From Synechococcus sp. WH 8109 (GTDB lineage Bacteria; Cyanobacteriota; Cyanobacteriia; PCC-6307; Cyanobiaceae), in contig NZ_CP006882.1 of assembly GCF_000161795.2 (NCBI RefSeq), forward strand, positions 124,001 to 188,000: DNA of 64,000 bases, in the 5' to 3' direction. The position numbers and the translations under genes were made by a program. The notes beneath the pieces are model-generated. The model was not told where the DNA came from. It was given only the letters and a program-made list of their open reading frames with translations, and ran no database searches. Numbering within the stretch: the stretch's first letter is position 1; the number at the start of each line of letters is the position of its first letter. Positions 41,758-49,255 of the stretch are shown here, piece after piece.

Positions 41758-43011
41758 ATGCATCTTATGGAAAGATTTTTACAGTTTACGCGACAGAACT
41801 CTGTAGAGATCGCAGCGTTGGTCCTTTCATTTGCTCTTTTTGGTCAAGTATTCTTTTCTTCTATCGTTAACGTGTTGTCTATAGACAATCGCTCGGTAAT
41901 GCTTGTATTTCGTCTGTGCCTAATGCTCATTAATGCCTGTTATATTATATCTTTCTTTTTTCAGAAAGAAGTTTTTTCGATTACTGGTAAATCTTGGATT
42001 AATGTAATTATAGTTTTTTGGGCTTTGTATACGACTAGACTTTTGTATGATGTTTTCTTGGCGAAAGTGAGCCTATCGGTTCCCTTATGGGAACTTCTTG
42101 CATGGGGTTTGGGTAGTTCATTAGTTAGTGGTGTGGCAGCTTGTCTCTTCGCGCCATTTAAAGACCTGGGAAGAGTTTTATACAAAACAATTGAGTTTGG
42201 TGTTCTTTTGCTTGGCATCTCGGTGATTTGCTTTGCGCTTAAGCCAGGATTTGATCAAGGTGGTTTTTACTTAGACCATTTAAATGCTATTACTGCTGCT
42301 AATGCTGGCTGTTCTCTTGTCTTGCTGGGTTTATCCAGTCTTATTGTAAGAGACTATTGTTTGAACCCTTATTGCTACTCCAAATGCATTTCATTCCTTG
42401 GAATAATAATTGGTTCTTTTATCGTAGTTTTCAGTGCTACACGGGGCGCGATTCTGGCAATGCTAATTATTTCGTTGTTTGGAATATGGTCTGCAAAAGG
42501 CTCTTTATTTACCCGATTTTCTTTCTCAACTTCTGGTCTTTTGATAACTTTTTCTATAGGGATATTCGTTGTTGTTGTCCTGTCTAATTCTGGTCTTTTG
42601 CTTGACAAAGTTTTTACCAGCAGGCTGTGGGATACGGTTCTTACAAGAATTGAATTCTGGAAATTGTGCTTCAAAGAATTTTTAACAAGTCCATTTTATG
42701 GCATTGGCTTCAACTTACAGTCATTGCTAGGAAGCCTTGAGATTGAGCAGGGTATTTACTTCCCTCATAATTACTTTTTTGAATCCTTGGCTATTGGAGG
42801 ACTCTTATTGACTCTACCGTTGCTAGCTTGCTTTTTAATTCCAATAACTAAAGTATTCAGTCTTTCTCGTGCGAATTTTTTGCATCTTTCGCTCACTCTC
42901 TTGGCCATGCAAGTAGTAATATATTCTATGCATAATGGCCACTTGGGTGAATATCCTGCTTTTTGGCTTATTCTTGGTCTTGTTGCGGGGAGGGCAAAGG
43001 AATTTAATTAG
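41758..43011 (+). CDS. O-antigen polymerase/ligase-like membrane protein (Wzy/WaaL type)
   Basis: About 417 residues with some 10-12 hydrophobic helices and a long loop between later helices, including RLWDTVLTRIEFWKLCFKEF and GIGFNLQSL, followed by HNYFFESLAIGG. This HN-containing loop after a large extracytoplasmic segment is characteristic of the O-antigen ligase/polymerase family. Start is uncertain: ATG 41758 chosen, TTG 41734 or ATG 41767 also possible. It follows the ABC transporter on the same strand and its stop is 8 bases from that of the convergent GT2 gene. Confidence 0.82.
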   Translation: MHLMERFLQFTRQNSVEIAALVLSFALFGQVFFSSIVNVLSIDNRSVMLVFRLCLMLINACYIISFFFQKEVFSITGKSWINVIIVFWALYTTRLLYDVFLAKVSLSVPLWELLAWGLGSSLVSGVAACLFAPFKDLGRVLYKTIEFGVLLLGISVICFALKPGFDQGGFYLDHLNAITAANAGCSLVLLGLSSLIVRDYCLNPYCYSKCISFLGIIIGSFIVVFSATRGAILAMLIISLFGIWSAKGSLFTRFSFSTSGLLITFSIGIFVVVVLSNSGLLLDKVFTSRLWDTVLTRIEFWKLCFKEFLTSPFYGIGFNLQSLLGSLEIEQGIYFPHNYFFESLAIGGLLLTLPLLACFLIPITKVFSLSRANFLHLSLTLLAMQVVIYSMHNGHLGEYPAFWLILGLVAGRAKEFN

Positions 43012-43019
43012 TATATAAT

Positions 43020-43916
43020 TTATCTGATTTTGGCTTGAGTATATTTTCTTTGAATAAAAATAAAATTGTTAATTAGGCCGGATCTTCCTATGATTGTCAT
43101 AATGCATGTTGGAACATGCTTGAGTCGCGGCTTAAGAATGAGCCGCACAATTGGCTGAACAAGATTTATAAAGTAGATAAAAAAGCCAAGATTATTTCTT
43201 TTGATTAGTTCATATCTCCCCATTCCATACTGCAGTGTTTTTCTTAGCGAGCCCTGGCAAGAATGATGCATGATTCTGATTGTTTCGTCTTTCGCTATAG
43301 GTATGTTCTTTTGCAGGAGTCTTACTAGTAAGTCTGTTTCTTCGTTTGAGGCCCATTCTGTGGCTTTCCCTGGGCCAATATTGGCATCAAAAACATATTT
43401 TAAATCGCTTAATGCCTTCTTCCGTGCAAAAATGTTAGATGTTTCTGCTTTGGCTCTGAATAGATCTAAGACTGTATGTATTTTGATGATGCCTTTTCTT
43501 CTTTGATTGTCTTTACGAATGGTATTTGCGATTTCATCTTTTCCAGCTATTAATACGCCAAGTTCGCTATTTCTTTCAAATCTGTGCATGACATTTTCTA
43601 TTGTATCTTCTCTATAAGTGCAATCGTCGTCGGGGAATGCAATTAGTTCGCCTGTGGCGATGCTTGCTCCAAGATTTCTTGCCTTTGAGGCTCCGGTGAA
43701 TGTGACTTTTGTGTGAACAATATTTAGTTTTTCAGGGCAATCATTTATTAAGCTGTCTAGGAAGCCGGGTGGATTTTGGTCTATAATTATAATTTCTTTT
43801 GGCAGCATCGACTGGCGTCTTACTGAGTGAATAAGCTCTGCTAATTGTTTTGTCCTGCCATATGTGCATATTACTAGTGATAAATCGACCGTACTTGCAT
43901 GCTTCTTGGGAGACAT
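43020..43916 (-). CDS. Glycosyltransferase family 2
   Basis: 298 residues with a GT-A fold. The N-terminus reads LSLVICTYGRTKQLAELIHSV, followed by EIIIIDQNPPG and the nucleotide-sugar motif FPDDDC (DxD type). GKATEWASNEETDLLVRL carries the ED-type acceptor motif. The C-terminus has one or two hydrophobic segments (about 230-260), hinting at membrane association. It is AT-rich and oriented against the other island genes. Probably adds a sugar to the same surface polysaccharide (inference). Confidence 0.85.
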   Translation of the reverse strand: MSPKKHASTVDLSLVICTYGRTKQLAELIHSVRRQSMLPKEIIIIDQNPPGFLDSLINDCPEKLNIVHTKVTFTGASKARNLGASIATGELIAFPDDDCTYREDTIENVMHRFERNSELGVLIAGKDEIANTIRKDNQRRKGIIKIHTVLDLFRAKAETSNIFARKKALSDLKYVFDANIGPGKATEWASNEETDLLVRLLQKNIPIAKDETIRIMHHSCQGSLRKTLQYGMGRYELIKRNNLGFFIYFINLVQPIVRLILKPRLKHVPTCIMTIIGRSGLINNFIFIQRKYTQAKIR

Positions 43917-44230
43917 CGTTTCGGGCTATGGGTTTATAGAGCCTAATTCATTGACGCCATGGTCATGAGGGAACGTATTTTTAATGAGAATTCGTTGCTT
44001 AATTGGTTTGCTTGCCTTTTGGGATCCAGTTTGTTTGGTTGCTTCTTTTTTGAATGTCTTTGGAGATTTCTTAGGATTCTTTTTGAATGCTGGAATTGCC
44101 TAATGACTTCTAGGTGGGCCGCGTGTATCTGGTGTAGAAAGTTGCACTTGCATATTAATTCCGCAATCGCGACACAATTTCCTGCGCAGTTGTCGATAGT
44201 TACTGCACAGCATGCCTAAAATAATTTACT
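43917..44230. other. AT-leaning spacer at the right edge of the island
   Basis: 314 bases between the GT2 gene and pcrA. A plus-strand open frame at 43959-44219 (86 codons) encodes a Cys-, Trp- and Phe-rich stretch with a hydrophobic segment (LLNWFACLLGSSLFGCFFF), matching no family I know; I do not support it as a gene. Promoters for GT2 (minus) and pcrA (plus) are expected. No clear terminator, direct repeat or attachment site was seen. Confidence 0.4.
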
Positions 44231-46615
44231 ATGAGCTTCTTGGATGGCCTCAACGATGCCCAGCGCAGGGCGGTGGATCACTACCAAGGTCCTCTGTTGG
44301 TGGTTGCCGGCGCCGGTAGCGGCAAGACCCGGGCCCTCACCCATCGCATTGCTCACCTGATTGGGGAGCACGGTGTAGATCCAGCGCAGATTCTGGCCGT
44401 CACATTCACCAACAAGGCCGCTCGCGAAATGAAGGAGCGGCTTGAGCTGCTCTTGGCCCAGAAGCTGGCGCAGAGTCAGTACGGCCAGCCCTGGAGCACT
44501 CTGCCGGCGGTGGAGCAGCGTCAGTCGCGTTCGCGCATCTACCGCGAAGTCACCAAAGAACTCTGGATCGGCACCTTCCACGCCTTATTTGCGCGGATGC
44601 TCCGCTACGACATCGACAAATTCCAGGACTCCGAAGGACTCACCTGGACCAAGCAGTTTTCGATCTACGACGAAGCTGATGCCCAGAGCTTGGTCAAGGA
44701 GATCGTCACTCAGGAACTGCAGCTGGATCCCAAACGCTTTGACCCCAAGAAGACCCGTTGGGCGATCAGCAACGCCAAAAACCAGGGATGGCTGCCCGAC
44801 CAGTTTGAGGCCAACGCCGAAGGGCAGCGGGGCAAGCTCACCGCCGATGTCTACCGGCGTTACCGCAAGGCATTGGCGGCAAACAATGCCCTCGACTTTG
44901 ACGATTTGCTGCTTCTCCCGGTGCAGCTCTTGCAGCAAAACGAGCAGGTGCGCAGCTACTGGCACCGTCGTTTCCGTCACGTTCTGGTGGATGAGTATCA
45001 GGACACCAACCGCACCCAGTACGACCTGATCAAGCTGTTGGTGACCGATGGCCAGGAACCGCAGGATTACGACGACTGGGCAGGGCGTTCGGTGTTTGTG
45101 GTGGGTGACGCCGACCAGAGCATTTACAGCTTCCGGGCTGCAGATTTCACAATCCTGATGGGCTTTCAGGACGATTTCGGTGATCAGGCTCCGGATGAGG
45201 CCACGCGCACGATGGTGAAGCTGGAAAAGAATTACCGCTCCACCGCCACCATCCTTGAGGCCGCCAATGCGCTGATTTCCCACAACAGCGAACGGATCGA
45301 CAAAGTGTTGCTCCCCACGCGTGGTGAGGGGGAATTGATCTCTCTCACCCGCTGTGATGACGAAATCGCTGAGGCGGAGGCTGTGGTGCACCGGTTGCGC
45401 ACGATGGAGGCGGCCAATCCCGAGCTCAGCTGGGGTGACATGGCTGTGCTTTATCGCACCAATGCCCAGTCCCGTGCGATCGAGGAATCGCTGGTGCGCT
45501 GGGGCATCCCTTACATCGTTGTGGGGGGACTGCGCTTCTACGACCGGCGTGAGATCAAAGATCTTCTGGCCTATCTGCGGCTGCTGATCAACCCTGCGGA
45601 CACCGTCAGTCTGCTGCGGGTGATCAATGTGCCCAAGCGCGGCATAGGCAAGACCACGATCCAGCGGCTCACCGATGCGGCCAATCAATTGGGCATTCCG
45701 CTCTGGGATGTGGTGAGTGACCCTGAAGCGGTGCGTTCCTTGGGTGGTCGTTCCGCCAAGGGGCTGCTGCAGTTCTGCGATCTGGTGAACGATCTCCAGT
45801 TGCGCAGTCATGAGGTGACTCCCTCGGAACTGATTCAGCAGGTGATGGAGAAAAGCGGTTATGTCAGCGAGTTGATCGCTGATGGCACCGATGAGGCCGA
45901 GGAACGGCGTCGCAACCTGCAGGAATTGGTGAACGCCGCTCTTCAGTACCAGGAGGAGAACGAGGAGGGTGATCTGGAGGGATTCCTGGCCAGTGCAGCA
46001 CTGGCCAGTGATGCCGACAGCAAAGACACCGCCGCGGATCGTGTCACCTTGATGACGCTGCATAGCAGCAAGGGGTTGGAGTTTCCTGTGGTCTGCCTGG
46101 TGGGTTTGGAGCAGGGACTGTTCCCCAGCTATCGCTCCCTCGACGATCCGGCATCACTGGAGGAGGAACGACGTCTTTGCTACGTGGGCATCACCCGGGC
46201 GAAGGAGCGTTTGTTCCTCTCCCATGTCAGTGAGCGGCGTCTTTGGGGTGGGATGCGCGAGGCGGCGGTTCCGTCGGTGTTTCTTTCGGAGCTGCCGGAG
46301 GCCCTGGTGCAGGGGGACATTCCCCAGAGTTGTGGAGTAGCGCTTCGGCGTGAGCGGCGCCTGGAACGGCTCACCCGCGTGGATCGCGACAAACCGTTAT
46401 CGGCTCCAGCGAATGCGGTGCGGCGACGTCAGGCAGGGCCAGCTCCCGGTCGGAGCTGGCAGGTGGGTGACCAGTTGATGCATGCCAGCTTCGGTGTTGG
46501 GGAGATCACCCATACCTTCGGTAGTGGTGAGAAGGTCTCAATTGCGGTCAAGTTTGCAGGGATGGGCCCCAAGATCCTGGATCCGCGCCTCGCCCCAATC
46601 GAGCCTGTTGGTTGA
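44231..46615 (+). CDS. pcrA: UvrD/Rep-family DNA helicase (PcrA-like)
   Basis: ATP-dependent 3'-5' superfamily 1 helicase for repair and replication restart. The 794-residue protein has Walker A GAGSGKTRALTHRI (near residue 30), Walker B HVLVDEYQDTN, motif III VVGDADQSIYSFRAAD, motif IV near KNYRST, motif V TLMTLHSSKGLEFPVV and motif VI CYVGITRAKERL. The C-terminal Tudor-like domain (HASFGVGEITHTFG) is typical of PcrA. GC content returns to the genome norm here, marking the right border of the island. Confidence 0.93.
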   Translation: MSFLDGLNDAQRRAVDHYQGPLLVVAGAGSGKTRALTHRIAHLIGEHGVDPAQILAVTFTNKAAREMKERLELLLAQKLAQSQYGQPWSTLPAVEQRQSRSRIYREVTKELWIGTFHALFARMLRYDIDKFQDSEGLTWTKQFSIYDEADAQSLVKEIVTQELQLDPKRFDPKKTRWAISNAKNQGWLPDQFEANAEGQRGKLTADVYRRYRKALAANNALDFDDLLLLPVQLLQQNEQVRSYWHRRFRHVLVDEYQDTNRTQYDLIKLLVTDGQEPQDYDDWAGRSVFVVGDADQSIYSFRAADFTILMGFQDDFGDQAPDEATRTMVKLEKNYRSTATILEAANALISHNSERIDKVLLPTRGEGELISLTRCDDEIAEAEAVVHRLRTMEAANPELSWGDMAVLYRTNAQSRAIEESLVRWGIPYIVVGGLRFYDRREIKDLLAYLRLLINPADTVSLLRVINVPKRGIGKTTIQRLTDAANQLGIPLWDVVSDPEAVRSLGGRSAKGLLQFCDLVNDLQLRSHEVTPSELIQQVMEKSGYVSELIADGTDEAEERRRNLQELVNAALQYQEENEEGDLEGFLASAALASDADSKDTAADRVTLMTLHSSKGLEFPVVCLVGLEQGLFPSYRSLDDPASLEEERRLCYVGITRAKERLFLSHVSERRLWGGMREAAVPSVFLSELPEALVQGDIPQSCGVALRRERRLERLTRVDRDKPLSAPANAVRRRQAGPAPGRSWQVGDQLMHASFGVGEITHTFGSGEKVSIAVKFAGMGPKILDPRLAPIEPVG

Positions 46616-46659
46616 GGCGAGTAATCTCAAGGGGGCAATCCCATGCGGATGCGTGATGA

Positions 46660-47895
46660 TTGAGCTGCCGACCGAAGCACCACGCATTGGATCTGCCGGG
46701 TGTGCCGCCATCATTAGCGTCTGACTTGCGTGGTGCTGCTCAAGACGCAGGAGTGACGCGGCTAGCCCTCGTGGGTGGAGTGGTCCGAGATCTGCTGCTG
46801 CATCACCTGCATGGTGTTCCATGGGCCGGTGTTCCCGATCTGGATTGGGTTGTCGAGGGGGATGCTCTGGCCCTAACGGACGTGCTGATGCAGCGCTGTG
46901 GTTCGCAGCGGGTCACGGATGTGCAGCATTACGGGGCTTACGGGACAGTTGCACTGCGCTTCGATGGAATCCCTGTTGATTTGGCGTCAGCCCGGCGGGA
47001 GATCTACCCGGCTCCTGCTCAGAATCCCAAGGTGGAACCCGGCACGTTGGAGCAGGATCTTCTCCGGCGGGATTTCACCATCAATGCCATGGCTATTGAT
47101 CTCATGGCTGAGCAGTTGGTTGATTTCCATTCGGGTCAACGCGGGTTGACCGACAAGCAATTGACACTGCTGCATGACCACAGCATTCGGGATGACCCCA
47201 CGCGCGTGATCAGGGCAGCGCGCTATGCGGCTCGGCTGGGGTTCACGTTGGATGAAAAAACTCAGGACCAAATCACCCGAACCATTCAGGCCTGGCCCTG
47301 GGCTTGGTCCACCAGCGCTTCAGCCACGGCGGCCCCACCGGCGCTCTCGACCCGTCTGAGGATGGAACTCCACCGTTTGTTCCAGCATGAACCTTGGGCA
47401 CAGGCCATCGCTTGTCTGCAGGAATGGCAGGCGTTGTCGCTGATTGATCCGAGCCTGCAGGGCGATCCGCTACTGATGCGGCGTCTGCACTGGGCTCAGC
47501 GGCTGGAGCTTCCCCTTGTGCTGGCTTTGGTGTCCGGTACCAGGCATCCGTTGCGCGTTGCGCAGCGACTTCAGCTTCCGGGTCAGGAGCAGCAGTGGTT
47601 GCGCCAGATGCTGGATTTGAAGCAATGGCTTCTGGCGGATGCCCCGCGTGTGTCGTCGCTCCCGTCGGTTTGGTCAGAGGCCTTGGAGGCACGTGGTGCG
47701 AAGGCTGAAAGCGTGGCTCTGCTGATCTGCCTGATGCCGGTTCAATGGAAACCCCTTTTGCGCTGGTGGGGGCGCTGGCGGAAGATCAAATCGCCGAAGA
47801 CCGCTCGTCAGCTCCTGGACTCTGGCTGGAGTTCTGGTCCTGCTTTGGGACAGGAGTTGAACAGGCTCCGCCATGAGGCTCAGGACAAGTCGTGA
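46660..47895 (+). CDS. tRNA nucleotidyltransferase / poly(A) polymerase family (CCA-adding type)
   Basis: A 411-residue class II nucleotidyltransferase. The palm has LVGGVVRDLLL and the catalytic DLDWVVEGD, then LLRRDFTINAMA and the RNA-binding RVIRAARYAARLGF. Its role is adding CCA (or A) to tRNA 3' ends, consistent with tRNA-Arg in the window not encoding CCA. The start is TTG at 46660, as no in-frame ATG is near. Its stop overlaps the GTG start of the broken glycosyltransferase as GTGA. Which of CCA or A activity it has cannot be told from sequence alone. Confidence 0.86.
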   Translation: MSCRPKHHALDLPGVPPSLASDLRGAAQDAGVTRLALVGGVVRDLLLHHLHGVPWAGVPDLDWVVEGDALALTDVLMQRCGSQRVTDVQHYGAYGTVALRFDGIPVDLASARREIYPAPAQNPKVEPGTLEQDLLRRDFTINAMAIDLMAEQLVDFHSGQRGLTDKQLTLLHDHSIRDDPTRVIRAARYAARLGFTLDEKTQDQITRTIQAWPWAWSTSASATAAPPALSTRLRMELHRLFQHEPWAQAIACLQEWQALSLIDPSLQGDPLLMRRLHWAQRLELPLVLALVSGTRHPLRVAQRLQLPGQEQQWLRQMLDLKQWLLADAPRVSSLPSVWSEALEARGAKAESVALLICLMPVQWKPLLRWWGRWRKIKSPKTARQLLDSGWSSGPALGQELNRLRHEAQDKS

Positions 47896-49226
47896 TTAAC
47901 AACAGTTGGCTATTTCTCCTCCCTTTGATTGGCAGTGCCTTTGCACTTCAAACCCTTTTCTGATTGATGCCACGTCCTTGTGGAGTGATGAGCTCTACAG
48001 CGTTGGTAAGATTTTTCAGCCCAGTCTGGAAGCTCTTGTTGAGATGCCGCGTGAGGAAACTCATCCACCTTTTTATTGCTTTCTTCTGTGAATTTTCGGG
48101 AAGCTGATTGGTCAAACTCCGGTCACAAGGAGGCTGTTGTCGAGGTGTGCCTATTGTTTGGGCGGAGTTGTGATGGTGCGCCAGACACGCGCCATTGGTG
48201 GTCACAACATGCAGGTTTTGACGGTGGCTGGTCTGCTTGCGTTTTGTAGTCCTTGTCCGGTCCGTTTCGCCATTGAAGGCAAGAGTTATGCCTTGCTACT
48301 GCTTTTGGTGGCTCTGGCGTGGTGGTGGCGGCGGTCAGAACGTCCCTCGCTGTACGCGCTGGTTTCTGCCTAGGCAGGAATTACCTATTTTTATGGTCTG
48401 TTTGTGGTGCTTGCCGCCGCTGTCTGGGATGGCCTGACGGGCCCGACCCGGTTTGCTGCGGCGGCTCTTATGGCGGCATTGCCTGGCCTGGATTGTTTAT
48501 GCCGCTGACTATTTGTTCAGCGTCAGGGCAGCCAGCTGGATTGGTCCCCTGGATTACGCCCTGTTGGAGGAGACCCTGGCCTGGGGGTTTGGGCTTTGGC
48601 CGCTGCCCAAGTTGGGATTGATTCTGCTGCTGCTTGTGGTGGTGTTAAGTCGTTGGGGAGGGCTGCACCGGCGTTCTTGGCCTGAGACTGGTGTCCTTGA
48701 TCGAAGCAGCTTGATCCCTTCCCTGTTGATGGTGGTTGGAGTGGTGGTGGTGTCGTTCGTGAAGCCGATGGCCTTCAGCCGTTATTTCGTGGTGCTGGTG
48801 CCGGCTGTGCTTCCTGTTCTTGCGGTTCAGTTCGGTGCTCTGAACCTCAATCGCCTTGGCCGCCGCTGTGCCGTTGGGGTTCTTGGCGTGATGTTGGCCA
48901 GTTGGTGGGGGCCGGGTTTTTTTGAACTGGATCCTGCTCTGGGGGGAGTGCGTGAACAGGATCAGTTCCGTCTGATCAGCCAGCGCACTGGTGGCTTCGT
49001 GGAGTCTTATGGCCCGTGGGCCCGTTTGCTCAATCTCAGCGATCGAATGGAAGTTGTCATGGGTCGGATCCCATCGGATCCCGTGCCCTGGGGTGATACC
49101 GACGATCTGGAGAAACGTTTGGCCGCGCCGCCATTGCCTTCGGAGCTCTGGCTGGCCAATAGTGGAACTCCATCGGCCATGGAGCGCAAGCTCAAACCCT
49201 TGCAATCATTAGGTTGCGCAGGCTAG
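47892..49226 (+). pseudogene. Broken GT39-like membrane glycosyltransferase (four lesions)
   Basis: Pieces in two frames line up as one membrane glycosyltransferase. A GTG at 47892 overlaps the previous stop and opens a hydrophobic stretch in frame 0; it shifts to frame 2 between about 47937 and 47961. There SLWSDELYSVGKIF and EETHPPFYCFL match the GT39 catalytic loop, ended by TGA at 48089. The same frame resumes with LGGVVMVRQTRAIGGHN, ended by TAG at 48371, then GITYFYGLFVVLAA. A second shift near 48440-48460 enters frame 0 for the last 257 codons, with VSFVKPMAFSRYFVVLVPA. About 445 codons in total. Too many lesions for one sequencing error. Confidence 0.82.
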
Positions 49227-49255
49227 TTACCAATGCGAACAACGGGCGAACGACC

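Noticed and set aside
43959-44219. Open frame of 86 codons with a hydrophobic segment right of the island
   Set aside because: Odd composition (many Cys and Trp), no family likeness and no ribosome-binding site; it may be decayed sequence or chance.
44190-44222. Possible pcrA promoter (TTGTCG and TAAAAT)
   Set aside because: The spacing of about 21 bases is too long and the surrounding DNA is AT-rich, so chance matches are likely.
48645-49205. Long minus-strand open frame across the 3' part of the broken glycosyltransferase
   Set aside because: It is the antisense shadow of a GC-rich coding region; the plus-strand frame encodes clear membrane helices, the minus frame does not resemble a protein.
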